Assembly (NCBI RefSeq): GCF_016236915.1
Contig: NZ_JAEHOK010000013.1
Coordinates: 56,435 to 120,434 of the forward strand
DNA length: 64,000 bases
Reading direction: 5' to 3'
Source of the DNA: Salegentibacter maritimus
Lineage (GTDB): Bacteria > Bacteroidota > Bacteroidia > Flavobacteriales > Flavobacteriaceae
The translations under genes were made by a program, and so were the position numbers. Positions 25,040 to 34,643 of this stretch are shown here, one piece after another; position 1 is the first letter of the stretch; every line of letters starts with the position of its first letter. Under the pieces are notes generated by a model, which ran no database searches, was not told the origin of the DNA, and saw nothing but the letters and a program-made list of their open reading frames with translations.

Positions 25040-26398
25040 TTATAAAAACACTTTAGAGATAGATACACCGGCACCAAAATTAGGGGTAGCAATTTCACTA
25101 AAATCACCACCTAAATGAAGATTTAAATTCACTATATTTTGCAGTAAATTTAAATCTATATAAGTAGAAAACACGTGCTTACCATTTATGTTTGAACTAC
25201 CTTTCCCACCGTAGTTTTTTCTAAAACTGCCTAAAAATCTATATGGGATTTTATTAAAAGCCATTCCGCTTAAACCTAAGTGATGTGCAATTATTTTATT
25301 ATTGGCAATCCTAAACCTGTCCGGGTCAAGGCTAATAAATGGAAGCCCTAAAACCCTATTTTCATAAGTCCAACCAGATCTATAAAGGTTATTATTAAAA
25401 TAATTATCCTCCCCATCGGTAGTTGGCGTGTTTTTACTTTGATTTTTGGTATAGTAAAATTCGTACATTAAAGCTTGAAGCCAGGAATCTAATGGAGCCC
25501 TTGTATTTTCTACAAAAACACCATATCGGCCATCGGGTGTATTTCTAAGTAAACTTCCAGAGCCGTCTTCAAACAAATGATTATAAATTAGCTCAATATT
25601 ATACCCCGATAATTTGGTTTTCATATTGATCTCATAACTTCCAAGATGATTTCCCAACCCATTAATTTCCTGTTCAGAAATTGCATCTCCGGTATTATTG
25701 CCTACACCTCTTCCGGTTACCACTCTTGTATATGCTTCAAAATTAGAAGGTAGATCTCCATATTCAGGATGGGTTCCTCCCCATTGCACAAAATGTCTTA
25801 AACCTGCAGAAATCTGGAATTTAGGTGATGACTTATACACCAGGTGAAAGCTTTTATGATGTAATCGGGTATTATCTACAAAGCGTTCATCGTCCATAAG
25901 ATATTCTTCCAGTGAGGCCCTGAATCCTAATCCTGTATTATTTTTAAAAAATATTGGACGCTTTGTAAAAAACCGAATTCCGGGAAGAGGTCTGGCGTTT
26001 AAAGACCATAATACACTTTGATTCGTGGCACTTAAACCTTTATACAAATCTCTTCGCTGTTTACGACCAATTACTACTCCCAACCAGGAATTATTAAAAG
26101 TAAGGTAAGACTCGTCTAATTGTAATTTATCGGTATACCCATCCTGATAGAGCGCAGCAAGACCAAGTTCTAACGTGGCGTTTTCAGAAATTTTATAAAC
26201 TCCATTTGTGCTTATAAAACCGGAAAAATTGGTACGTTCATCTACTCTTCCCCTTTTATTGGTATGAAACCAAAAAGGAGAATCTTCTCCAGTGTATGTT
26301 AAACCAAAACTATGAACCTCGCCACTAAAGTCGATTTCTTGCGAATGTAGGCTTAGAAAAAATGAGAGAAATAAGAATACTAGTAATTTTTGTTTCAT
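25040..26398 (-). CDS. Capsule assembly protein, Wzi family (outer membrane)
   Basis: The 452-residue protein has a signal peptide (MKQKLLVFLFLSFFLSLHSQ) and then alternating, aromatic-rich strands typical of an outer-membrane beta barrel; it ends with a C-terminal Leu after VSISKVFL. Motifs such as WFHTNKRGRVDE, LGVVIGRKQRRDLY and FHLVYKSSPKFQISAGLRH match the Wzi capsule-assembly family. In E. coli K30 Wzi helps retain the capsule at the cell surface. It lies at the edge of the polysaccharide locus, divergent from the tyrosine phosphatase gene with 76 bases between. Confidence 0.8.
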   Translation of the reverse strand: MKQKLLVFLFLSFFLSLHSQEIDFSGEVHSFGLTYTGEDSPFWFHTNKRGRVDERTNFSGFISTNGVYKISENATLELGLAALYQDGYTDKLQLDESYLTFNNSWLGVVIGRKQRRDLYKGLSATNQSVLWSLNARPLPGIRFFTKRPIFFKNNTGLGFRASLEEYLMDDERFVDNTRLHHKSFHLVYKSSPKFQISAGLRHFVQWGGTHPEYGDLPSNFEAYTRVVTGRGVGNNTGDAISEQEINGLGNHLGSYEINMKTKLSGYNIELIYNHLFEDGSGSLLRNTPDGRYGVFVENTRAPLDSWLQALMYEFYYTKNQSKNTPTTDGEDNYFNNNLYRSGWTYENRVLGLPFISLDPDRFRIANNKIIAHHLGLSGMAFNKIPYRFLGSFRKNYGGKGSSNINGKHVFSTYIDLNLLQNIVNLNLHLGGDFSEIATPNFGAGVSISKVFL

Positions 26399-26474
26399 AA
26401 GTAGGCATTAAGGCTTTTAAAAGATGCTAAATTCGATTTAAAATTATGTAATTTTATACTTCTAAAACTTAGAA

Positions 26475-27206
26475 ATGCTATCTATTTTTCAGAAAAAATA
26501 TTTTTTGGCCGATTTGTTGGGCGGTTTTACCGATTTTCATAACCATTTATTACCGGGCATAGACGATGGAGCAATTAGCGTAGAAGATTCTATAGCTATG
26601 ATTCAGAAGTTTAATGAATATGGGGTCACAAATTTTGTAGCCAGCCCACACGTGATGGGCGAATTTTATCAAAATACCCCTGAAACCATTTTCCCGGCTT
26701 TAGAAAAAGTAAAGAAAGCATTACCCAAAGGAAATTCTATTAAGGCAGCAGGTGAGTATATGATGGACTTGTATCTCATAGAGCAACTGGAAAAAAACAA
26801 GGTACTGCCAGTTACAAGTAATTATGTTTTAGTAGAAATGTCTTATTTCCAGGCTCCAATAAATTTAACCGAGATCTTATTTAAAATACAGAATAGTAAT
26901 TTAAGACCAATACTTGCACACCCAGAACGTTATGCTTTTTATCACGACAGCAATTTTAGCAAATATAAGGATCTAAAAGAAAGAGGCTGTGATTTTCAAT
27001 TAAACATGCTGTCCTTAAGTTCTCATTATGGAAGCAGTATACAGAAAAAAGCCTTTCAACTACTTGAAAACAGAATGATAGATTTTATTAGTAGCGACGC
27101 ACACCGAATGGAACACCTGGAAAAAATTGGAAATATAAAATTAAATAAAAAGCAAGTTTCTGCCCTAGAGCCTATAATTGAAAAATCTAAAGCCTTATTT
27201 CAATAA
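26475..27206 (+). CDS. PHP-domain protein tyrosine phosphatase (CpsB/YwqE type)
   Basis: A 243-residue PHP-fold phosphatase with metal-binding motifs FHNHLLPGIDDGA near the start, ASPHVMGE, a Glu-containing AAGEYMMD, LAHPERY and SSDAHRMEHL. CpsB/YwqE enzymes dephosphorylate the tyrosine cluster of capsule autokinases. Its presence beside a Wzc-type kinase, instead of the low-molecular-weight phosphatase Wzb, is the usual Bacteroidota arrangement. It is the only rightward gene at this end of the locus. Confidence 0.88.
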   Translation: MLSIFQKKYFLADLLGGFTDFHNHLLPGIDDGAISVEDSIAMIQKFNEYGVTNFVASPHVMGEFYQNTPETIFPALEKVKKALPKGNSIKAAGEYMMDLYLIEQLEKNKVLPVTSNYVLVEMSYFQAPINLTEILFKIQNSNLRPILAHPERYAFYHDSNFSKYKDLKERGCDFQLNMLSLSSHYGSSIQKKAFQLLENRMIDFISSDAHRMEHLEKIGNIKLNKKQVSALEPIIEKSKALFQ

Positions 27207-27255
27207 AAATTTGAATCTATAATTAGATATAAAATTAAGATAGCTAACTACAAAA

Positions 27256-27287
27256 CACTTCGACTTTCGACTCCTGTGGCGTTGGCT
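27256..27287 (+). repeat. Direct repeat A of the 27.2-27.6 kb island
   Basis: A 32-base sequence beginning CACTTCGACTTTCGACTCC and ending GGCT; 28 of 32 bases match the copy at 27502-27533. Confidence 0.75.
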
Positions 27288-27501
27288 GAGTGTGACAATA
27301 CGTTTTAATAATTAGCTTCTCAGAAACCAGGAATGTAGGTTCAACCACCTGCAACGCGGAAAAGTTTGTTCTGAAGGCATAGCAGGCGAAGAATCAAAGC
27401 GATGTCAGGCTGAGCCCGAATAGACGGGCCGGGAGGACGAATATTAGGAAAGTCGAAGCCGGGCTTCCTAAAAACATCAAATATAGTGGCTTACGACCAA
27501 G

Positions 27502-27533
27502 CATTTCGACTTCCCACTCCTGTGGCGTCGGCT
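27502..27533 (+). repeat. Direct repeat B of the 27.2-27.6 kb island
   Basis: A 32-base sequence beginning CATTTCGACTTCCCACTCC; the second copy of the repeat at 27256-27287. Confidence 0.75.
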
Positions 27534-27619
27534 AGCTTTAAAACGAGTTCAAGGTAACTTTAGCCTCTTAAAGTACGACTACTTTTTGTAGATATTCAAA
27601 AAATATAGCCTGAAAACCC

Positions 27620-30025
27620 TTATTTATTACCAGATACTTTATTCTTTATTCGCTGCCAGCGAGAGTCCTTATCTACTCCATAACCATATCCATAACCATA
27701 CGAGTAGCCATAATTAGCTCCATAAGAGAACTTTGAATAATCTACATCGTTAAGAATAATAGCAGGACTTTTAAGCTTGCCCTGTTGTTTTAGTTCTTTA
27801 GGGAAATCCAACATTTTCTTATCGGTAAAATCAGATCGCACTACATACAAAGTTGTATCAGCCAAAGGACTAATCAATAGTGTGTCAGTTACTATCATGG
27901 TTGGAGCGGTGTCTACCAATACAAAATCGTAAATTTGAGCGGCATACTCTAATAAACTTTCCAGTCTATCGTTCATTAACAATTCTGCCGGGTTAGGTGG
28001 AATAGGCCCTGAAAGCACCATATCTACTTTTATACCAGCCTCCTTTTCCACCGAAATAATTTCTTTTTCGGTCACATCCAAATCGTAAAGATAATCGGAA
28101 AGACCTTTTGGAGCAGTATCGCTAATTTCTCCATATCTATGAAGTTTCGGGTTCCGAATATCAGCACCTACCAGCAATACTTTTTTACCGGTACTAGCCA
28201 GAGTACGTGCCATATTATAAGATATAAAAGTTTTTCCTTCTCCTTTTATAGTAGAGGTCACAAATATCACCTCTCCCCTGTCCTTATTTTTATTCTGAAA
28301 TAAATAAGCCAAATTTGTTCGCAAAATCCTAAAAGATTCCGCCAGCGGAGTCCGGTCGTTTAATTCTATTCGTTGGTTTTGTTCTTTACCCACCCGCGGT
28401 ACTTCTCCAATAAATGGAATATGCTTTGTTAATCCGCTTAGCTCACCCTTATGATGAACTTTGGTATCCAGGAGGTTTTTAAGAAAAATAACTAAAATGG
28501 GTATAATTAAACCAATTAAAAACCCACCCACCAAAATAAGCCAGGGTTTGGGGTCTACAGGCTCATTATTGGTAAATGCGGCATCTACAACCCTTGCCAC
28601 CGAGGCTGTTGCAGCAAATGAAATAGCCGCCTCTTCTCTTCGCTGTAAAAGGAATAGATATAGTTGCTCTTTTATTTGCTGCTGACGCTCAATGCTTCTC
28701 ATGCCCTTTTCCAAACCGGGGAAATTACTAAACTGGCCCTGAGCCATGTTCCCTCTTTGGTTAAGCTCCCTTAATCTTACATTAATTGAACGCCGGGTGC
28801 TTTCGATATTTTCAAAAAGATTTTCTCGTAAGCTATCCAGTTGCTGTGTTAATGTTTGTACCACAGGGTTACGTTCTGTACCTCCCTCGAGGTACATATT
28901 GCGCTCCATCACGAGACTGTTATATGAATTTGCCAATCCCGAAACGCCTCCTTCACTAATTCCTACATCGGGAAGTAATTCATAATCCCCCCGGCTTTTT
29001 AATAAATCCTCAACCGAACTTAAAAGTTGTAGCTGTGTTTCTAAATTAAAAACTTCCTGTTCGGCTGCGGTAAACTTAGATTGGAATTGGGATGCGCCAC
29101 TACTAACATCCATTATTTGATTTTCCCTTTTAAAATCGGCAATATTCACTTCAACCGAATCTAATTCGGTAGTAATCATCTCCAACCTGTCCTGAATAAA
29201 CTTAGTGGTATTTTCTGCCACCTCCTGTTTATCTTTAACGCCTTCTTCATTAAAGCGTTCCATTAATTTAGCAAGAAAATCTTCGGATTTTTTGGGTATT
29301 TCCTGCACTAAACTTAGAGCTAAAATGTCTTTTGCCTGCCCTTTTTGAGCTATTTGAAGTTTACCTATATAATTAGCAGCAACAGACCTAAGTGATTGTA
29401 TTTTAATCGTAACCGGACTGGTTTTTCTAAAAGTTCCTTCCTCTTCGCCAGATTTTGGTAAAATAGTAAATTGCAGATTATCAAGATTAATCACCTCTCC
29501 AATACTATGATTTTTTGAATAACCACTGGCTTCTTCCTCCAACATGAAGGAAGTATCAGAGGTTGGAGTCACGACTAAACTTTTGGAAACTGAATGCACT
29601 AAACTATCCGGGGTAATAAATTCAATTAATACCGGACTTGATTTATAAGCTTCCACGGCAATTACATTGCCCTCAATAAAATAACTAATATTATGATCTA
29701 ATTCATCAACAACACTCTCTACGAGCTGTTTAGATCTTAATTTTTCAATATGATTTTGAATACCATCATCCTGTAAAGAAAAAATAGCTCCTCCACCTGA
29801 TGGAGTTGCATTCATCGCATTCTTTTCCTGGTCATCTACAATCATCATTGTAGCTCCCGTTCTATATTGTGGAATGGTATATCTATTATAAAGATAAGCG
29901 ATGAGCCCCCCAACAAGGAAACCAAATAATATCCATTTCCAATGGGCTAAATATTTATATAATTCCGCTTTTAAGTCGAAAGTAGATTCTTCCCTCTCCT
30001 CGTTAAAATCGTTTAATTCTTCCAT
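27620..30025 (-). CDS. Wzc-type polysaccharide co-polymerase and tyrosine autokinase
   Basis: The 801-residue inner-membrane protein couples chain-length control to export. A Wzz segment with a first membrane helix (about 33-53) is followed by a long coiled periplasmic region, a second helix near 490-512, and a cytoplasmic BY-kinase domain with Walker A TSTIKGEGKTF, Walker A' VGADIRNPKLH and Walker B FVLVDTAPTM. The C-terminal tail has seven Tyr in GANYGYSYGYGYGYG plus its first SYG, the expected autophosphorylation cluster. The Wza gene is directly upstream with no spacer. The PHP phosphatase 413 bases beyond its stop is the likely antagonist. Confidence 0.93.
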   Translation of the reverse strand: MEELNDFNEEREESTFDLKAELYKYLAHWKWILFGFLVGGLIAYLYNRYTIPQYRTGATMMIVDDQEKNAMNATPSGGGAIFSLQDDGIQNHIEKLRSKQLVESVVDELDHNISYFIEGNVIAVEAYKSSPVLIEFITPDSLVHSVSKSLVVTPTSDTSFMLEEEASGYSKNHSIGEVINLDNLQFTILPKSGEEEGTFRKTSPVTIKIQSLRSVAANYIGKLQIAQKGQAKDILALSLVQEIPKKSEDFLAKLMERFNEEGVKDKQEVAENTTKFIQDRLEMITTELDSVEVNIADFKRENQIMDVSSGASQFQSKFTAAEQEVFNLETQLQLLSSVEDLLKSRGDYELLPDVGISEGGVSGLANSYNSLVMERNMYLEGGTERNPVVQTLTQQLDSLRENLFENIESTRRSINVRLRELNQRGNMAQGQFSNFPGLEKGMRSIERQQQIKEQLYLFLLQRREEAAISFAATASVARVVDAAFTNNEPVDPKPWLILVGGFLIGLIIPILVIFLKNLLDTKVHHKGELSGLTKHIPFIGEVPRVGKEQNQRIELNDRTPLAESFRILRTNLAYLFQNKNKDRGEVIFVTSTIKGEGKTFISYNMARTLASTGKKVLLVGADIRNPKLHRYGEISDTAPKGLSDYLYDLDVTEKEIISVEKEAGIKVDMVLSGPIPPNPAELLMNDRLESLLEYAAQIYDFVLVDTAPTMIVTDTLLISPLADTTLYVVRSDFTDKKMLDFPKELKQQGKLKSPAIILNDVDYSKFSYGANYGYSYGYGYGYGVDKDSRWQRIKNKVSGNK

Positions 30026-30802
30026 CTATCGCGTGAATATAAAAATTAAACTCAGAGTTGAACTAATAAGTCCTAAAATAGCCCCCGGGCTACCAAAAAA
30101 TCCGGCAGATTTCATTCTGGCATAGGTAGGTTCTACATACACAATATCATTTTGTTTTAAATAATAGTAGGGACTTTCGAAAAGGTCAATTTCGGTCATA
30201 TCTATAAATCCGACCGATTTTACCCCGTCTATTTCTCTAATAACCCTTATATTTTGACGTTTTCCGGTATAGTTTATATCACCACTCATCGCCAGGAGCT
30301 CGGGCATAGTTACTCGACCATCGGTAATTTGAACACGTCCCGGCGAACCTACTTCGCCTAAAACGGTTACACTAAAATTCACGATTCTAACATCTACCAC
30401 AGGGTCTTTTACATATTCTGAAATTTGTTTTTCTAGTTTTTCCTGTATTTGGGTTCGGGTTAGGCCCTCTACCTCTACATTGCCAAGCACTGGAAAATTG
30501 ATAGTTCCATCGGGACTTACCAAATACCCGGAAAGCGATTGATTTTGTCCACCACCACTACCTCCCTCGCGTTGCTGATTATTTTGAAAGGGTTGTACTA
30601 GTTCTTCATTTACCGAAGAAGAAGAAACATTAATTCTTAGCACATCGTTTCTTTCAATCTTAGGCTCATACTCCAAAAGATTTACCTTGCCCTCTAATTT
30701 TTCAACCTCGTTAAAATATACCACCTGATCTTTTGTGGCGCAGCTCGTAACTATAATACCTAAGAAAAGAAAACATAAAGCTTTCCTTATTGATTTAAAC
30801 AT
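30026..30802 (-). CDS. Wza-type outer-membrane polysaccharide export lipoprotein
   Basis: This protein forms the export channel for capsule or exopolysaccharide. I use the ATG at 30802: MFKSIRKALCFLFLG leads to the lipobox VTSC, and this start avoids overlap with the upstream dehydratase gene; an in-frame GTG six codons earlier is less likely. The polysaccharide-export domain includes YVKDPVVDVRIVNF, SLBB-like segments follow (VTVLGEVGSPGRVQI, then MSGDINYTGKRQNIRVIRE), and a C-terminal hydrophobic helix (AILGLISSTLSLIFIF) is present. At about 258 residues it lacks the larger Wza domains and resembles Bacteroidota homologues. Wzc follows immediately. Confidence 0.9.
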   Translation of the reverse strand: MFKSIRKALCFLFLGIIVTSCATKDQVVYFNEVEKLEGKVNLLEYEPKIERNDVLRINVSSSSVNEELVQPFQNNQQREGGSGGGQNQSLSGYLVSPDGTINFPVLGNVEVEGLTRTQIQEKLEKQISEYVKDPVVDVRIVNFSVTVLGEVGSPGRVQITDGRVTMPELLAMSGDINYTGKRQNIRVIREIDGVKSVGFIDMTEIDLFESPYYYLKQNDIVYVEPTYARMKSAGFFGSPGAILGLISSTLSLIFIFTR

Positions 30803-30812
30803 GCAGTTTTTT

Positions 30813-32789
30813 TTATTCACTTATTACTTCTTCTTTTGTATCCAGGCTTTCAAATAATGAATTATTACTCTTAAATTCAGGAATAAGAATTTTCATTTTC
30901 TTAACCATTTTATCGGCTTTTAATGAATTCGCTGATTTAATAATCTTTTCTATCCTCTCTTTAATTTGTTCGTGATCACGTACCACTTCCTGGCCTATCA
31001 TAATCTTTTTATGATGCGTTGGAAGCGTTTTACATTCGTCATTCAACAACTCTTCATAAAGCTTTTCACCGGGTCTTAAGCCTGTGATTTTCACCTTAAT
31101 ATTTTTATTTGGATCGTAGCCGGCAAGTTTAATCATTTTTATGGCCAAATCCATAATTTTTACCGGTTCTCCCATATCAAAAATAAAGATCTCTCCTCCT
31201 TTCCCCATAGCTCCGGCCTCAAGAACCAACTGGCAAGCCTCGGGGATCGTCATAAAATATCTAATAATATCAGGGTGCGTAATGGTTACCGGCCCTCCTT
31301 TTTCTATTTGCTTTTTAAATAGAGGAACTACAGAACCATTGGAGCCCAACACATTTCCAAACCTGGTAGTGATAAACTTAGTTGTGTTTGGATCTTCTTT
31401 TATTTTTGAGTGATAAAGGGACTGTACGTACATTTCGGCAGCTCTTTTTGAAGCTCCCATCACGTTACTGGGGTTTACTGCTTTATCTGTAGACACCATC
31501 ACAAAATGTGATACGTTATATTTTAGAGAAAGATCGGCAAGATTTTTTGTTCCCTGGATATTAACAAAAACCGCTTCGTGTGGGTTTTCTTCCATTAAAG
31601 GCACGTGCTTATAGGCTGCAGCGTGGTATACCACGTCTATTCCCTGGTTTTGGAACATAAGCTCCAATCGCTTAAAGTTACCTACATCACAAATAATGAA
31701 TTTACAATTCAAATTAGGGAACTTTGCATTTATTTCCAGACTTAAAGAATGTAAGGGGGTTTCTGCCTGGTCTAGAATAATCAATTTCTTCGGATTATAC
31801 TGGGCAACCTGCCTTACAATTTCACTTCCTATAGAACCGGCTCCCCCGGTTACCAAAATAGTTTTACCGGTTAATTGTTCAATTTTATTTTCGGGATGAA
31901 GCCTAATAGGCTCCCTCTCCAGAAGATCTTCAATTTGCAAGGATTTTACCTTCTTAGCAATAGGTTGCTCGTCTTCTCTCCAGGTAGAAACAATTGGAGC
32001 ATTAAACACCTTAATATTATTTTCAAGACAATCTTCTACAAAATTGAACTTTTGCTCGGCAGTAAAACTATTTTCGGAGAGTATAATGGCATCTGCATCT
32101 AAAGACTGAACCGCTTTATGAATTTTAGTTGAATAATTCACTACCGGCTTATCCAACAACCTAATACTTTTATTGTGCTTCTCATTGGTTAGAAAACCAA
32201 CTATTTTAAATCTTCTGGGAATTTCAATATCTAAAGCTCCGGCAATAGAAATCGCATTTTCATCTGCCCCTAATATAACGGCTTTTAGAATATCTTCATC
32301 CCTACTAACTAGTTTAAAATATTCGTAAATTTGTTTTACACCTAATCTGAATAAAAACAGTAGGGAGAAAGAGGCACATAAATTAATAAATAAGCCACCT
32401 ATCAAAAATATTTTCTCTCCTATAGCAAAATAACTTACATAATTAATAAGCAATAAAGTAAAAAATGAACTTATGGTTGCTAAAAGCAATTTTAGTGCAT
32501 CTATGTTGGAAGAATACCTAATAATCCCCGCGTAGGTTTTAAACACATAAAAGTAGAAAATATGAACCGCTATTACGATAAAGGCCTTATCATAAAAACT
32601 AAGTATGGTGTAATAATTTGGGGTAAGGTCTACAATAATTAAAACCGTGAACATGGTAGATATGGCTACCAAGGAAAGGTCTATTAAATAAACTGCCCAC
32701 CTGGGCAGATACTTTATATTCCTTAAATCGAGAGCATTATCGGTTCCCGATAATATATTTCTTAATATTTTACTTAATTTATCTCCCAT
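30813..32789 (-). CDS. Membrane nucleotide-sugar 4,6-dehydratase (CapD/PglF-like)
   Basis: The 658-residue protein has four N-terminal membrane helices (about 30-150), a first Rossmann-like sensor/cofactor fold (KAVILGADENAISIAG), then an extended SDR domain with TGGAGSIGSEIVRQ, YHAAAYKHVPLMEENPHEA and VSTDKAVNPSNVMGASKR. PglF and WbpM of this type convert UDP-GlcNAc to the UDP-4-keto-6-deoxy sugar. With the downstream-pathway aminotransferase, acetyltransferase and phosphosugar transferase next door it should make a bacillosamine-like first sugar. It is transcribed just before wza and wzc. Confidence 0.9.
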   Translation of the reverse strand: MGDKLSKILRNILSGTDNALDLRNIKYLPRWAVYLIDLSLVAISTMFTVLIIVDLTPNYYTILSFYDKAFIVIAVHIFYFYVFKTYAGIIRYSSNIDALKLLLATISSFFTLLLINYVSYFAIGEKIFLIGGLFINLCASFSLLFLFRLGVKQIYEYFKLVSRDEDILKAVILGADENAISIAGALDIEIPRRFKIVGFLTNEKHNKSIRLLDKPVVNYSTKIHKAVQSLDADAIILSENSFTAEQKFNFVEDCLENNIKVFNAPIVSTWREDEQPIAKKVKSLQIEDLLEREPIRLHPENKIEQLTGKTILVTGGAGSIGSEIVRQVAQYNPKKLIILDQAETPLHSLSLEINAKFPNLNCKFIICDVGNFKRLELMFQNQGIDVVYHAAAYKHVPLMEENPHEAVFVNIQGTKNLADLSLKYNVSHFVMVSTDKAVNPSNVMGASKRAAEMYVQSLYHSKIKEDPNTTKFITTRFGNVLGSNGSVVPLFKKQIEKGGPVTITHPDIIRYFMTIPEACQLVLEAGAMGKGGEIFIFDMGEPVKIMDLAIKMIKLAGYDPNKNIKVKITGLRPGEKLYEELLNDECKTLPTHHKKIMIGQEVVRDHEQIKERIEKIIKSANSLKADKMVKKMKILIPEFKSNNSLFESLDTKEEVISE

Positions 32790-32885
32790 AATTATCTACT
32801 CGTGCATCGAGATTTAATTACTTTTGAGGCCCGGCTCTATGTCAAAAACTGCTTATAGTATCTACTAAAATACCTCGCAGGCTGT

Positions 32886-34046
32886 TTATTTATTTTCTTT
32901 TAAGCAGGACAAAATTCCATTTTTAATTCGTTCTTTTTGTTCCTGAGACAAATTAGATCCCGAAGGCAAACAAAGTCCGTTCTCAAACAAGTTTTCTGCT
33001 ATGCCATCTCCATAAAAAGCTGCGTTTCTAAAAACAGGTTGCAAATGCATGGGTTTCCATAAAGGCCTACTTTCTATATTTAAAGTTTCCAGATGCAAAC
33101 GCAAATCTTCACGACCTATTCCACCGGTTTTCTCTTTATCAATACTTACAACGCTCAACCAATGATTGGAAAAAAAGTCATTGTTTGGAGCACTATGAAC
33201 TTTAACCCCTTCAATTCTAAAAAACAAATCTACATAAAAATCATGCATTTCTCTTCGTGCACGCACCCGTTTATCTATTACCTGCATTTGGCCGCGCCCA
33301 ATTCCTGCCGAAATATTGCTTAATCTATAGTTGTATCCTATCTCGCTATGCTGGTAATGAGGTGCAGCATCCCTGGCTTGTGTGGCCAGGAAAACTGCTT
33401 TTTCTTTAGCAACTAGGGTTTTAGTAATGAGCGCACCACCTCCCGAAGTGGTAATGATTTTATTTCCGTTAAAAGAAAGAATAGCATATTCAGAAAAAGT
33501 TCCACATTTCTGTCCCTTATAAGTACTTCCCAAAGCTTCAGCAGCATCTTCAATGACCGGAATATCAAACTCTGAAGCAATTTTATTAATCTTATCTACC
33601 TGATATGGCATTCCATATAAATGCACGGCAATTATTGCTTTTGGTTTTTTTCCTTTGGCAATTCTATCTTCAATAGCCCTTTTTAAGTGTTTAGGACATA
33701 AATTCAAGGTCTCTTCTTCACTGTCGACAAACACAGGAGTCGCACCTAAATAAGCAATAGGATTTGCTGAGGCAGCAAAGGTCATACTTTGACAAAGCAC
33801 CTCATCGCCTAATTTTACCCCCAGCATCACTAGTGCTAAATGTAAAGCAGCTGTACCAGAACTTAAAGCCGCTACAGCACCTTCTTTAGAAGATTCACTA
33901 AATAAATATTTTTCAATATCATTTTCAAAGCCATTCACATTAGGCCCTAATGGAGCCACCCAATTCTGCTCAAAAGCCTCATTGACGAATTTTTGCTCAG
34001 CCCCCCCCATGTGTGGAGAGGATAACCAGATTTTATCCTTATTCAT
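32886..34046 (-). CDS. DegT/DnrJ/EryC1-family sugar aminotransferase (PglE-like)
   Basis: A PLP-dependent transaminase of 386 residues that should add an amino group at C4 of the keto sugar made by the neighbouring dehydratase. Evidence: WLSSPHMGGAEQKFV at the start, ALSSGTAALHLAL, PVIEDAAEALGS (PLP ring Asp) and the PLP Lys in LSFNGNKIITTSGGG. The C-terminal SRPLWKPMHLQP motif is typical of the UDP-sugar aminotransferases. Its start overlaps the end of the acetyltransferase gene by eight bases, showing translational coupling. Confidence 0.9.
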   Translation of the reverse strand: MNKDKIWLSSPHMGGAEQKFVNEAFEQNWVAPLGPNVNGFENDIEKYLFSESSKEGAVAALSSGTAALHLALVMLGVKLGDEVLCQSMTFAASANPIAYLGATPVFVDSEEETLNLCPKHLKRAIEDRIAKGKKPKAIIAVHLYGMPYQVDKINKIASEFDIPVIEDAAEALGSTYKGQKCGTFSEYAILSFNGNKIITTSGGGALITKTLVAKEKAVFLATQARDAAPHYQHSEIGYNYRLSNISAGIGRGQMQVIDKRVRARREMHDFYVDLFFRIEGVKVHSAPNNDFFSNHWLSVVSIDKEKTGGIGREDLRLHLETLNIESRPLWKPMHLQPVFRNAAFYGDGIAENLFENGLCLPSGSNLSQEQKERIKNGILSCLKENK

Positions 34047-34641
34047 TCAAGTATTTTATAATTTTTCCCGGATTGCCAACAACAACGGCAAAGTCTGGAA
34101 CATCTTCAATAATTACGGCACCGGCACCTATAGACGCCCATTTGCCAATTTTCACCCCAGGAATGACCGAAGCTCCCGTACCTACCTGAGTACCTTCACC
34201 AATATTTACATTACCGGTAATTACGGTATTGGGTGCTATATGCACAAAATCCTTAAGCTGCACATCGTGTTCAACAACCGCACCAGAATTAATAATACAA
34301 TGTTCTCCTATGCTTGAACCTGAGTTAATGATAGCCCCGGGCATGACCACAGTACCGGCTCCCATTTTAATATTGTCCGAAATTATTGCGCTAGCATGAC
34401 TAAGTGCTTCAGCTATTGCTCCGGTAAACCTACGTGCAACCGATTTTCTTATCATATTATCACCTATCGCAAAAACAGAGGGGCTGGCCAGCTGATCTTC
34501 GCTTGGCTTATGCGTTACCTTTAGGCCAAGAAAATTTTTAATTTCCACATTATCGTCAAATATGGCATCTATTTGAAGATTCCTGCTTTTTACAATATCA
34601 TAAACCACTTTTCCGTGACCACTGGCTCCGTAAATATTCAT
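34039..34641 (-). CDS. Left-handed beta-helix sugar N-acetyltransferase (PglD/NeuD-like)
   Basis: The 200-residue protein combines a small N-terminal nucleotide-sugar-binding fold (IYGASGHGKVVYDIV) with hexapeptide repeats over about 95-195 (INSGSSIGEHCIINSGA, IAPNTVITGNVNIGEG, GAGAVIIEDVPDF). The catalytic base should be the His in AVVEHDVQLKD. PglD acetylates the 4-amino group of UDP-linked sugars; the adjacent PglE-like and PglC-like genes support the same role here. Confidence 0.9.
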   Translation of the reverse strand: MNIYGASGHGKVVYDIVKSRNLQIDAIFDDNVEIKNFLGLKVTHKPSEDQLASPSVFAIGDNMIRKSVARRFTGAIAEALSHASAIISDNIKMGAGTVVMPGAIINSGSSIGEHCIINSGAVVEHDVQLKDFVHIAPNTVITGNVNIGEGTQVGTGASVIPGVKIGKWASIGAGAVIIEDVPDFAVVVGNPGKIIKYLNE

Positions 34642-34643
34642 CT

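Larger units (their letters stand above)
27207..27619. other. 413-base non-coding island with repeats and GC-rich hairpins
   Basis: Two 32-base direct repeats (28 matches) lie at 27256-27287 and 27502-27533, sharing ACTCCTGTGGCGT. Between them is a segment much richer in GC than its surroundings, with a GAGCCCG/CGGGCC hairpin near 27412-27432 and AGGAA/TTCCT enclosing AAGCCGGGCTT near 27446-27470. No open frame or known RNA was recognised. It separates the convergent phosphatase and kinase genes. Confidence 0.55.
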
